Positions 1 through 6,911 of a DNA stretch of 10,441 bases are shown piece by piece. This DNA comes from a bacterium. Its GTDB lineage: Bacteria; Latescibacterota; UBA2968; UBA8231. A program made the translations under genes and the position numbers. Position 1 is the first letter of the stretch; every line of letters starts with the position of its first letter. The stretch spans positions 1 to 10,441 of the forward strand of contig JAQCJA010000126.1 of NCBI GenBank assembly GCA_027593305.1, in the 5' to 3' direction. The notes beneath the pieces are model-generated. The model made no database searches, was not told the DNA's origin, and saw only the letters and a list, made by a program, of their open reading frames with translations.

Positions 1-1011
1 GACCTGCCACGTGAGACTCGTAATTATGTACCATTGCTGATGGCGGCGGCAGTCATCGCCAAGGATCCGGTGCGTTTCGGCTTTGAAACGCCGGCCGTCG
101 ACGAGCCGGTCACCTGGGACCAGGTGAAGCTGACGGAACTGATCGACCTGAATACGGCGGCGCGGCTCCTGGGCATCAAGGACATTGACTACCTCCGGGT
201 GCTCAATCCCGAACTGCTCAATGTGTTCACGCCCCACCGTCCCAAAGAGGGGTATGTGTTCAACGTGCCCTCGGGACAGGGCGGGAGGTTTCTGACGTCC
301 TTCAACCGCATGCCGAAGTCGGCGCGCTCCGGAGTCTATGAGTACAAGGTTTCGCGGGGTGACAACCTGTCGACCATCGCCCGGAGTTTCAGCGTCTCTG
401 CAGGCGATCTGGCCGACGCCAATGGCCTGGCCGATGCCTCGCTGATACGCCCCGGTCAGGTCATCGTCATTCCCATCGTGGGTGGACAGGTCGCGCTACC
501 GGGGTCCGGCTCGCATACCGTGCACAACGGCGAATCCCTGTGGACGATATCGCGAAAGTACAGCGTCTCACTGCAGAATCTGCGCGTCTGGAACGCCCTC
601 GGCGATGATGTCATCCGGCCTGGTCAGACGCTCAAGGTCGGCCAACAGGTGCTGACAACACGCCAGCGGTCTCCCGTCGGAACCGACGCCAACGGCCGTT
701 CCGTGCACACCGTCCGCAGTGGCGAAAACCTGTGGACCATCGCTCGCATCCATGCGATTGATGTGGCAGACCTGAAGCTGTGGAACGGTCTGGCAGAAGA
801 CATGATTCGTCCCGGTCAGTCGCTGATTGTCAGTGCTGCACCTGCAGCCAAGGGGAATTCGTACACCGTTGTCCGTGGTGACACGCTCTACAGCATTGCC
901 CGTCATTTTGGCCTCGACGCCAACCAGATCGCCAGGCACAACAACATGAGTCTGTCGTCGACACTTCTGACGGGAATGGAATTGCGCATTCCCGGCCGCC
1001 AGTTGGACTAG
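1..1011 (+). CDS. mltD: MltD-like lytic murein transglycosylase with four LysM domains (5' end missing)
   Basis: The frame is open from base 1, so the N-terminus and catalytic glutamate lie upstream; 336 residues are visible. The first residues, LPRETRNYVPLLMAAAVIA, match the end of the SLT catalytic domain of MltD-type transglycosylases (LPRET..YVP). A linker of about 90 residues follows, then four LysM repeats at about residues 114-158, 171-213, 235-277 and 288-331, each with a GD/GE-[NST]L-[SWY]-[ST]IA-like core and an N-G/N-x-L or RPGQ ending. Family knowledge: such enzymes cleave the MurNAc-GlcNAc bond in the periplasm, forming 1,6-anhydro ends, and LysM binds glycan. The TTG at base 34 is only an in-frame codon, not a start, because the SLT match extends through it. 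mreD follows after 17 bp, suggesting co-transcription with the elongasome genes. The family call is firm; the exact subfamily is less so. Confidence 0.9.
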   Translation, partial: DLPRETRNYVPLLMAAAVIAKDPVRFGFETPAVDEPVTWDQVKLTELIDLNTAARLLGIKDIDYLRVLNPELLNVFTPHRPKEGYVFNVPSGQGGRFLTSFNRMPKSARSGVYEYKVSRGDNLSTIARSFSVSAGDLADANGLADASLIRPGQVIVIPIVGGQVALPGSGSHTVHNGESLWTISRKYSVSLQNLRVWNALGDDVIRPGQTLKVGQQVLTTRQRSPVGTDANGRSVHTVRSGENLWTIARIHAIDVADLKLWNGLAEDMIRPGQSLIVSAAPAAKGNSYTVVRGDTLYSIARHFGLDANQIARHNNMSLSSTLLTGMELRIPGRQLD

Positions 1012-1028
1012 CGGGCAACCCGGCTGCC

Positions 1029-1514
1029 ATGCTCACGGTCTTGCGACATATCCTGTACCTGGCACTGGTCTTCATTCTGCAGACCACGTGGGTCCGTCAC
1101 CTGCAGATCGGCGGCATACAGCCCGATCTCGTGCTGCTCGCGGTCATCTTCATCGCCCTGCTTGGGGGCCACGTGGAAGCGGCCTTGCTCGGCTTTGCCA
1201 TCGGCCTGTGCCAGGATGCCTACTCACCCCAGGACCTCGGGCTGAACGCTCTGGCAAAATCACTCGTGGGTTTCGGCGTAGGCTTCGGTCGCGGCGGGAT
1301 TCTGGCCGACACGGCACAAGTTCAGGTTGCTGTTGTTGTTGTCGCCGTCTTCGCGCACGACGTCATCTACTACCTTGGATCCGGCGCCGCCTCGATGTCC
1401 GACGTGCCCTACCTGTTGATGCGCTTCGGCATCGGTCGGGCCCTCTACACCGGTGTGATCGCGATCTTCATCGCCTGGTTGTTGCGCCTCCGGCGCCAAC
1501 TGATTCCCACCTAG
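1029..1514 (+). CDS. mreD: Rod shape-determining membrane protein MreD
   Basis: This 161-residue protein is the usual MreD length and almost entirely hydrophobic, with about five predicted membrane segments. It has the family landmarks: a first helix at about residues 7-20, a PDL turn at 32-34, a GFAIGLCQDAY segment at 55-65, and LGLNALAKSLVGF at 70-82. Family knowledge: MreD is an inner-membrane component of the rod complex (MreBCD, RodA, PBP2, RodZ) that directs lateral wall synthesis. The ATG start is 17 bp after the transglycosylase stop; the Shine-Dalgarno is weak, as expected for an internal operon gene. PBP2 begins 9 bp downstream. The odd point is its upstream neighbour: MreD is normally preceded by mreC, but here a lytic transglycosylase takes that place. 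Confidence 0.93.
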   Translation: MLTVLRHILYLALVFILQTTWVRHLQIGGIQPDLVLLAVIFIALLGGHVEAALLGFAIGLCQDAYSPQDLGLNALAKSLVGFGVGFGRGGILADTAQVQVAVVVVAVFAHDVIYYLGSGAASMSDVPYLLMRFGIGRALYTGVIAIFIAWLLRLRRQLIPT

Positions 1515-1523
1515 GTCATCGCT

Positions 1524-3293
1524 ATGGACCCCGAAGTCCTTGAGGACTGGGCACGGAAGCTGCGTGGCCTGATGACTCTCGCAGGTCTGCTGTTTGCCAT
1601 CCTCCTCCTGCGCCTGTTCCATCTGCAGATCACCACCGCCGATGATTATGCCAAGGAGTCGGAGGACAATCGCATCACCCAGAAGCGATTGAAGGCGCCG
1701 CGTGGTCTGATCCTCGATCGCGATGGTGAAGTCATCGCGCGCAACCGCGCCGCCTACAGCATTCAGCTGATCCGCGGCTCGCGTGAGAGCGATGCCCAGG
1801 CCATTGCCGCCCTTGAGGAGGCCACGGGCGAGTCCGTCAAGCTTGGCAAGCGTGGGCGTGAGCGCACGGTACGCCTGAAGCGGGACGTCAGTTTTCCCAC
1901 TGTCGCCATCGTCGAAGAGCGCCTGCGGGACGAGTGGCCTCTTGACGTCGAGATTGAACCGCAGCGTTTCTACCCCTTTGGGGCATTGACATCCCACCTG
2001 ATCGGCTATCTGGGCGAGAAGCAGGATGATCTGACAGGCCCGGGAGGGCGTCCATACATTGCCGGTGACTATGTCGGACAGACGGGCCTCGAGCGCGTCT
2101 ACGAAGACAGCCTGAGAGGCTGGGATGGCGTCGGCTATCTCGAGGTCGATGTACGCGAGAGAGTCATCAAGGAACATCCTTTCCCGGATCGCGAGCGCGC
2201 ACCACGCCCGGGGCGAGACCTGAAGCTGACGATTGATGTCGACATCCAGTTGGCTGCCGTCAACGCCCTGCCCGACTCGCTTGCGGGAAGTGTCGTGGCC
2301 CTCGACGCCCGCAACGGCGCCATTCTCGCTCTCGTCAGTCATCCGTCCTTCGATCCCAATGTGTTTGTCTCCTATGGCTCGCAGGCAGAGCGTCAGCGGC
2401 TGATACAGGACCCCAGAAAACCCATGCTCAACCGGGGCATCCAGGGTGGCTACCCGCCTGGATCGACGCTGAAAATGATCGCCTCCGTGGCGGCTCTGGA
2501 GAGTGGTGTCACGGACACGCTGTCGACGTTTGCCGCCTGCGCCGGCTCCCTGCAGGTTGGCGATGTCGTCTTTCGTTGTCTCAACCGCGACGGTCACGGC
2601 GAACTGAACCTGCTGGAAGCGACCGAGGTCTCGTGCAACATCTACTTCAATCATCTGGCGCAGATCCTTGGCATAGAGGCGTGGCACGACTATGCGGCGC
2701 GCTTCGGCTTTGGCGCACCTACCGGAGTTGATCTGGAGCCATCGGAGTTGTCGGGCATTCTGCCGGATCGGCGCTACCATCAGGAACGTGATGGCTGGGT
2801 CACGGGACACCTCATGAACCTGGTGATCGGGCAGGGAGCCATGCTGGTGACGCCACTGCAGATGGCCCGCTATGTGGCGGCCCTCGGTAATGGCGGCTAC
2901 CTGGTTACTCCGCATCTGCAGGGAGACGCACCGCCCCCCGTACGCATCGAGGGTGTCTCCGATGCGACGCTCGACATTGTGCGGCGATCGATGTACCGGG
3001 TGGTTTACGGTGATCATGGCACCGGCAAGCGGGCGCAGATCGAGGGCATTCTTCTGGCTGGCAAGTCCGGTACGGCTCAGGGCCCGCGTGCGGACGATGA
3101 TGCCTGGTTCGTCTCCTTCGCGCCGTACGACGAGCCGGAAATCGCCGTTGCCATTCTCATCGAAGGGGGTGGCGGTGGCGGCACACATGCGGCACCTGTC
3201 GCCCGCGCCGTGATGGAGGCATACTTCCTCGACCAGGCCCGCCACGGCGCCATGGCCGTTGATCTTGATGGCCGCCACCGTGGAGGCAGTTGA
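1524..3293 (+). CDS. mrdA: Penicillin-binding protein 2 (elongation-specific class B PBP)
   Basis: A 589-residue class B transpeptidase that cross-links peptidoglycan stem peptides during elongation, working with RodA. It has an N-terminal membrane anchor at about residues 14-35, a dimerisation/pedestal domain from PRGLILDRDG (59-68) onward, and a transpeptidase domain from about residue 256. All three penicillin-binding motifs are present: SxxK as STLK with catalytic Ser314, SxN as Ser370-Cys-Asn372, and KSGT at 514-517. PPG just before Ser314 and GQTGLE in the pedestal region are typical of PBP2. A run of six glycines lies between the KSGT motif and the C-terminus. The length is close to the usual 580-630. 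The ATG start is 9 bp after mreD, and the stop overlaps the rodA start by 4 bp, indicating coupled translation of the synthase pair. Confidence 0.96.
   Translation: MDPEVLEDWARKLRGLMTLAGLLFAILLLRLFHLQITTADDYAKESEDNRITQKRLKAPRGLILDRDGEVIARNRAAYSIQLIRGSRESDAQAIAALEEATGESVKLGKRGRERTVRLKRDVSFPTVAIVEERLRDEWPLDVEIEPQRFYPFGALTSHLIGYLGEKQDDLTGPGGRPYIAGDYVGQTGLERVYEDSLRGWDGVGYLEVDVRERVIKEHPFPDRERAPRPGRDLKLTIDVDIQLAAVNALPDSLAGSVVALDARNGAILALVSHPSFDPNVFVSYGSQAERQRLIQDPRKPMLNRGIQGGYPPGSTLKMIASVAALESGVTDTLSTFAACAGSLQVGDVVFRCLNRDGHGELNLLEATEVSCNIYFNHLAQILGIEAWHDYAARFGFGAPTGVDLEPSELSGILPDRRYHQERDGWVTGHLMNLVIGQGAMLVTPLQMARYVAALGNGGYLVTPHLQGDAPPPVRIEGVSDATLDIVRRSMYRVVYGDHGTGKRAQIEGILLAGKSGTAQGPRADDDAWFVSFAPYDEPEIAVAILIEGGGGGGTHAAPVARAVMEAYFLDQARHGAMAVDLDGRHRGGS
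3282..3286 (+). promoter_or_regulatory. Ribosome binding site for rodA
   Basis: A GGAGG motif inside the last codons of mrdA. It lies 3 nt before the TTG at 3290 and 9 nt before a second in-frame TTG at 3296. The second spacing is closer to normal, so this site bears on which TTG starts rodA. Confidence 0.6.
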
Positions 3294-4507
3294 TCTTGCG
3301 TCGTGAACTCGACCTCGGCCTGCTGGTTGCCGTCGCCATGCTGGTCACTTTTGGTGTTACCATGGTCTACAGCGCCAGTGGCTCCGATGTGTGGCGCAGT
3401 CAGGGCCTGTATGCCGTCATCTCCGTGTTTGTGGCCGTAGCCATCGTCTACGTCCCGGAAAAACTGTTCTATGACCTGGCCTACCCACTCTACGGCCTCG
3501 GCATGTTGTCGCTCGTCGTGGTCCTCGTGTGGGGCACCGGCAACCCGGCGCGCTGGCTGGCCATTGGTTCGCTTCGTCTGCAGCCGGCGGAGTTCGCCAA
3601 GATCGCGACGATCATGGCCATTGCCCGCTTCCTCGGCGACCAGTCGTCGGAGCGTGTCTCCGGCCCCCGCGCCATCGTCCTGGCCGTGTTGCTGGCTGTT
3701 CTGCCCATGGGCCTCGTCGCCCGTCAGCCCGACCTCGGCACAGCAGTGTCCTTCGGCGCCGCCCTGATCCCGATGTTGTACTGGGCAGGTATGCGCCCGT
3801 TACACGTCTTCTTTCTGACAGCACCCATGCTGAGTGTGGTCTTCAGTTTTGAGCCCCTGTGGCAGGACCAGGCGCCTATCGTCTTCGCCCTGTTCATCAT
3901 CCTCAGTTCGGTCATCATTCAGCTGTTGCTGGCACGCCTGTGGGTGACCCTTACCCTGCTGGGTGTCAACCTGTCTGCCGGTCTGGTAACGACCTACCTG
4001 TGGGCCAATTTCCTTCGCGGCTATCAGAAGGCTCGCATCATGACGTTCCTCAATCCGGAGAGTGACGCCCTCGGATCGGGATGGAATATCATCCAGTCGA
4101 AAATCGCCATTGGCTCCGGTGGCCCTACAGGGAAAGGCTTCCTTCAGGGCACGCAGTCGAAGTACGAGTTTCTGCCAGCGGCACATACGGACTTCATCTT
4201 TTCCGTCATTGGTGAGGAACTGGGTTTCGTTGGCTCCATCTTTGTCCTGTCGCTCTTCCTGTTCGTCATCTGGCGCTGCCTCTACGTCGGCACGGTTGCC
4301 AACAATCGCTTTGCCAGTCTGCTGGCTGTGGGTCTCGGATCGATGCTCGCCTTCCACGTATTCGTCAACGTCGGCATGACGATCGGCGTCATGCCGGTAA
4401 CCGGTCTGCCGTTGCCTTTTCTCAGTTATGGAGGATCCTCACTGCTGACCAACTGTCTGGCCGTGGGGTTGCTGCTGCACATCTACGCCCACCGACACGA
4501 GTACTGA
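3290..4507 (+). CDS. mrdB: RodA, SEDS-family peptidoglycan glycosyltransferase of the elongasome
   Basis: RodA polymerises lipid II into glycan strands and pairs with PBP2, the preceding gene. This 405-residue polytopic protein carries SEDS landmarks: NPESDALGSGWNIIQSKIAIGSGG (about 256-279), AHTDFIFSVIGEE with Asp301 matching E. coli RodA Asp262 (the residue required for activity), and PLPFLSYGGSSLL near the C-terminus. It is longer than the E. coli protein (370). The extra length falls mostly between Met168 and Gly244, where about 76 residues replace about 27 and form roughly three hydrophobic segments instead of one. The start is a TTG overlapping the mrdA stop (TTGA); the TTG at 3296 is better spaced from the GGAGG at 3282 and would give 403 residues. 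The stop shares one base with the next ATG. The identity is secure; the start is uncertain by two codons. Confidence 0.95.
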   Translation: MILRRELDLGLLVAVAMLVTFGVTMVYSASGSDVWRSQGLYAVISVFVAVAIVYVPEKLFYDLAYPLYGLGMLSLVVVLVWGTGNPARWLAIGSLRLQPAEFAKIATIMAIARFLGDQSSERVSGPRAIVLAVLLAVLPMGLVARQPDLGTAVSFGAALIPMLYWAGMRPLHVFFLTAPMLSVVFSFEPLWQDQAPIVFALFIILSSVIIQLLLARLWVTLTLLGVNLSAGLVTTYLWANFLRGYQKARIMTFLNPESDALGSGWNIIQSKIAIGSGGPTGKGFLQGTQSKYEFLPAAHTDFIFSVIGEELGFVGSIFVLSLFLFVIWRCLYVGTVANNRFASLLAVGLGSMLAFHVFVNVGMTIGVMPVTGLPLPFLSYGGSSLLTNCLAVGLLLHIYAHRHEY

Positions 4508-5625
4508 TGTTCGCCCGTCGCGAACGTCTGCGCACCGGCCTTGAGTACCTGCGCCATAGTGGCTGGCTGCTGGCCGCCCTCGGCGTGTTTGTCGTGCAGA
4601 ACCAATGCGGCGTTCCGGGGGTGGCACACGACCAGTTGGCGGCACACTTCCTCGACCACGGACAGGATGCGCGAGCCCTGCGTGAGGCGCAACGCGCCAT
4701 CCGCGAGTCGCCGGACGATCCGACACCACGAGTCATCGCATCCCTGGCCCTGGCCGGGCTCGGTCAGGCAGAGGCGGCCGCCGCCGCTGTCGAGCAGGCC
4801 CTGGAGTTGGATCTGGACGATCCAAGATTGTATGGCACGCTGCGCTCCATATGCATCGACGCTGATCGCGAGGACCTTGCCCTGGAGGTGCTGCAGCGGC
4901 TTGTTGTCGAACGCCCCGGACACTGGTTGCTGACGCTCAATCTCGGCTGGGCGCACCGTGCCGTCGGCCACGACGAGCAGGCTTTGTTGCTGCTTGAATC
5001 GGCCGTCGCAGATCCGGATTCCGCGGCGCCGACAGAGGACCTCATACTCGCCCACTTCGAACTCAGCCGTGTCTATGCCGCGCAGGAGCGTCTGAATGAT
5101 GCGCGACGTGTTCTCGGCGATGCCCTGCGCTACGCACCAGATGACCCCCGATTGCTCGTCGCCTCAGGGGAACTGCATCTGCGACTGCAGCAGCCCGAGG
5201 CGGCGGAAGTCTTCTTCGAGCGGGCCGTTGCGCATAGTGAGGCCCCAGGCATCACGGCGTCACGAATCGCCATGGCGTTCTACAACGCAGGGGATCGTTC
5301 CCGGTCGATTGTGTTCTACGAGCGGGCCATCATGGAACACCCCGAACCGCTGACGCTCAACAACCTGGCCTGGACCTACGCGGAGGCAGATCTCAATCTC
5401 GACCGCGCCTATGAGTTGTCTTTGCGGGCCGTCAAGACCGATGCCGACAATGTGGTCTTTCTCGACACCTACGCCGAGGTGCTGTTCCGCAAGGGTCGCA
5501 CGCCACAGGCGGTGGCCGTCATAAGACGCTGTATAGAACTGGAGCCCGAGGATGGCGAGCACTATCACTACCTGCGAGAACAGCTCAAACGCTTCCAACC
5601 CGCCAGCGCCGATTCAGTCCTGTAG
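4507..5625 (+). CDS. Membrane-anchored TPR repeat protein at the end of the rod operon
   Basis: This 372-residue protein starts at an ATG overlapping the rodA stop (TGATG), so its translation is probably coupled to RodA. A basic N-terminus (RRERLR) precedes one hydrophobic segment at about residues 18-35, then about nine helical repeats of TPR type fill residues 38-350, for example EAAEVFFERAVAHSE near 231 and QAVAVIRRCIELEPED near 334. The likely topology is a single membrane helix with the TPR domain in the periplasm. Cys34 lies in QNQC, which is not a lipobox, so a lipoprotein is unlikely. TPR domains are protein-binding scaffolds; no enzyme motif is visible. Operon position suggests a partner or assembly factor for RodA-PBP2 or the transglycosylase, but this is inference. 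The 3' end overlaps the converging activator gene by 12 bp. Confidence 0.85.
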   Translation: MFARRERLRTGLEYLRHSGWLLAALGVFVVQNQCGVPGVAHDQLAAHFLDHGQDARALREAQRAIRESPDDPTPRVIASLALAGLGQAEAAAAAVEQALELDLDDPRLYGTLRSICIDADREDLALEVLQRLVVERPGHWLLTLNLGWAHRAVGHDEQALLLLESAVADPDSAAPTEDLILAHFELSRVYAAQERLNDARRVLGDALRYAPDDPRLLVASGELHLRLQQPEAAEVFFERAVAHSEAPGITASRIAMAFYNAGDRSRSIVFYERAIMEHPEPLTLNNLAWTYAEADLNLDRAYELSLRAVKTDADNVVFLDTYAEVLFRKGRTPQAVAVIRRCIELEPEDGEHYHYLREQLKRFQPASADSVL

Positions 5626-6705
5626 GGGTCGCACATTTGCGCGATCACTCGTGCGAGAATCTCCGATGTCGATATCGAGCCGTTGCAGGCGCGTGTAGAG
5701 GTACTTGCGTGACATGCCGATGGTATCGGCGACCCTTGCCAGCACGCCATTGTGGCGCCGCAGCGCCGCGCACAGAAATCTCCGGTCAAACCATTCGCGA
5801 GCCTCGCGGTAGCTGACGGCTCCAAGGTCACAGAGCTGTTCCGGATCCTGATGTTCGCGCCAGCGGCGGATGTCATCCGGCACATCATCCGCAGTCAACT
5901 GCGCGCCTCCGAGGACCGCCATTCGCTCCAGAGTATTCTCCAGTTCGCGGATGTTTCCCGGCCACGGGTAGGCGCTCAACAGTTGCAGCGCAGCCTCATC
6001 GATCTGGCACGATCGCACGTGATGGCGACGCTGCAGAAAGTGCCGCGCCAGCAGCGGCACATCCTCACGGCGTTCGCGCAGAGATGGCAACTCAAATGGC
6101 ACAACATGCAGACGGTAGTACAGATCCTCCCGGAAGCGACCCGCCCGTACCTGTGCCATCAGGTCGGCATTCGTTGCCGCCACAACACGCACATCAGCCG
6201 CCAGAGTCCGATCCCCACCGACACGCTCGAATCGGCGCTCCTGCAGCACACGAAGCAGGCGCGTCTGCACACGCATTTCTGCCACCCCGACTTCGTCGAT
6301 GAACAGCGTGCCGCCGCGCGCCTGCTCCAGGCGCCCACACCGTTGGCGCACGGCACCGGTGAACGCTCCTTTCTCGTGGCCAAACAACTCCGACTCCAGA
6401 ACGCTTTCCGGCAGGCAGGCGCAGTTGACCTCGACGAACGGGCCGTCGGCCCGCACGCTGTGGTCGTGGACAGCTCGAGCCAGGACACCCTTGCCGGTGC
6501 CACTCTCACCCGTGAGCAGTACTGTCGCCTCTTCACGGGCAACACGCTGCAACTGCGCGACCAGGCGACGCATATAAAGATTGGCCGACGTCAGCATCGC
6601 CGGTACAGGTCCCGGAGAGACCGCGCGTGGGATGGGTGGGGCATCAGCGAAGGACTGGTTGACGCTATGGGCTTGATGCACGACGAGGCTCCATGTCAGT
6701 GGCAC
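5614..6705 (-). CDS. Sigma-54-dependent transcriptional activator without sensor domain (AAA+ plus Fis HTH)
   Basis: A 363-residue bacterial enhancer-binding protein that would remodel sigma-54 RNA polymerase by ATP hydrolysis. The AAA+ domain shows Walker A GESGTGKG (66-73), the sigma-54-contacting GAFTGA loop (113-118), Walker B LFIDE (134-138), sensor I ATN (177-179), arginine-finger region FREDLYYRL (191-199) and sensor II region WPGNIREL (248-255). A Fis-type helix-turn-helix lies at about 318-345. The first 45 residues hold no receiver, GAF or PAS domain, so control must come from expression level, a partner protein or the second activator, as for PspF or HrpR/HrpS. The start is GTG at 6705: a stop lies in frame ten codons upstream and no ATG lies in that interval. 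No Shine-Dalgarno is visible; ATG at residue 37 (base 6597) is an alternative that keeps all domains. Target genes are unknown. Confidence 0.92.
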   Translation of the reverse strand: MPLTWSLVVHQAHSVNQSFADAPPIPRAVSPGPVPAMLTSANLYMRRLVAQLQRVAREEATVLLTGESGTGKGVLARAVHDHSVRADGPFVEVNCACLPESVLESELFGHEKGAFTGAVRQRCGRLEQARGGTLFIDEVGVAEMRVQTRLLRVLQERRFERVGGDRTLAADVRVVAATNADLMAQVRAGRFREDLYYRLHVVPFELPSLRERREDVPLLARHFLQRRHHVRSCQIDEAALQLLSAYPWPGNIRELENTLERMAVLGGAQLTADDVPDDIRRWREHQDPEQLCDLGAVSYREAREWFDRRFLCAALRRHNGVLARVADTIGMSRKYLYTRLQRLDIDIGDSRTSDRANVRPLQD

Positions 6706-6788
6706 AGCAATGAGTCGGTGCTGTCGGCTGCCTCAGCGATCTTTGTACCTGCGGACCCGGTCAGTGGTCTGCAGGCCCACAGATCTGC

Positions 6789-6824
6789 CGGCCGGTACTC
6801 TGCCGTGCCTGTCGGTACCGGCCG
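6789..6824. repeat. Perfect 10-bp inverted repeat, candidate operator
   Basis: CGGCCGGTAC at 6789-6798 is the exact reverse complement of GTACCGGCCG at 6815-6824, separated by 16 bp, so arm centres are 26 bp apart. Position between divergent regulators suggests a binding site for one of them (Fis-type HTH dimers bind dyads), or a hairpin in a leader. High GC content raises the chance of small GC palindromes, but a perfect 10-bp arm pair containing GGTAC is less easily explained that way. Confidence 0.6.
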
Positions 6825-6842
6825 ACATGCGGCCGATGTCGG
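6822..6842. repeat. 7-bp inverted repeat overlapping the first, candidate second operator
   Basis: CCGACAT at 6822-6828 is the exact reverse complement of ATGTCGG at 6836-6842, with a 7-bp spacer. Its centre is occupied by another CGGCCG (6830-6835). It shares bases 6822-6824 with the right arm of the larger inverted repeat, so the two could be alternative hairpins or adjacent protein sites. Confidence 0.5.
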
Positions 6843-6899
6843 GGCCTCGCGGAAACTGCGCCATGACGGAAGGGATGACGCTTGAGGGCCGCTGCAGGC

Positions 6900-6904
6900 A
6901 AGGG
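6900..6904 (+). promoter_or_regulatory. Ribosome binding site for the + strand sigma-54 activator
   Basis: AAGGG ends 7 nt before the ATG at 6912. It favours that start over the upstream in-frame TTG at 6882, although the TTG also has a GGAAGGG (6868-6874) 7 nt before it. Confidence 0.5.
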
Positions 6905-6911
6905 CATATTG

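Larger units (their letters stand above)
6706..6911. promoter_or_regulatory. Divergent promoter/operator region between two sigma-54 activators
   Basis: This stretch of about 0.2 kb is the only sizeable non-coding gap, and both flanking genes are transcribed away from it, so it must hold promoters for both unless transcripts begin elsewhere. It contains two overlapping inverted repeats (6789-6824 and 6822-6842) and three copies of CGGCCG. I found no convincing sigma-70 boxes, and no sigma-54 -24/-12 element with both the GG and GC correctly spaced and flanked. If the + strand activator starts at TTG 6882 instead of ATG 6912, the region ends at 6881. Confidence 0.6.

Noticed and set aside
331..1004. 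Repeated segments in the first gene as DNA-level tandem repeats
   Set aside because: They are diverged LysM protein domains, not recent DNA duplications.
1260..3278. A 672-codon open frame on the - strand opposite mreD and mrdA
   Set aside because: The + strand genes carry complete family motifs, and this frame shows no recognisable domain. Long antisense frames are common in GC-rich genes.
4606..4608. Lipoprotein cysteine (Cys34) in the TPR protein
   Set aside because: The preceding residues QNQ do not form a lipobox, so an uncleaved membrane anchor is more likely.
5629..5656. Short inverted repeat TCGCAC/GTGCGA near the convergent gene ends, as a terminator
   Set aside because: Six-base arms with a 16-base loop and no T tract; it lies inside coding sequence.
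6700..6833. Possible sigma-54 promoters: TGGCAC at 6700-6705, and a GG/GC pair at 6820-6833
   Set aside because: The first has no GC at the -12 position. The second has correct GG-N10-GC spacing but poor flanking bases and lies inside the inverted repeats.
5752..6885. A 377-codon + strand frame opposite the first sigma-54 activator
   Set aside because: The - strand product has every AAA+ and HTH motif; the + strand translation is low-complexity and matches nothing I recognise.
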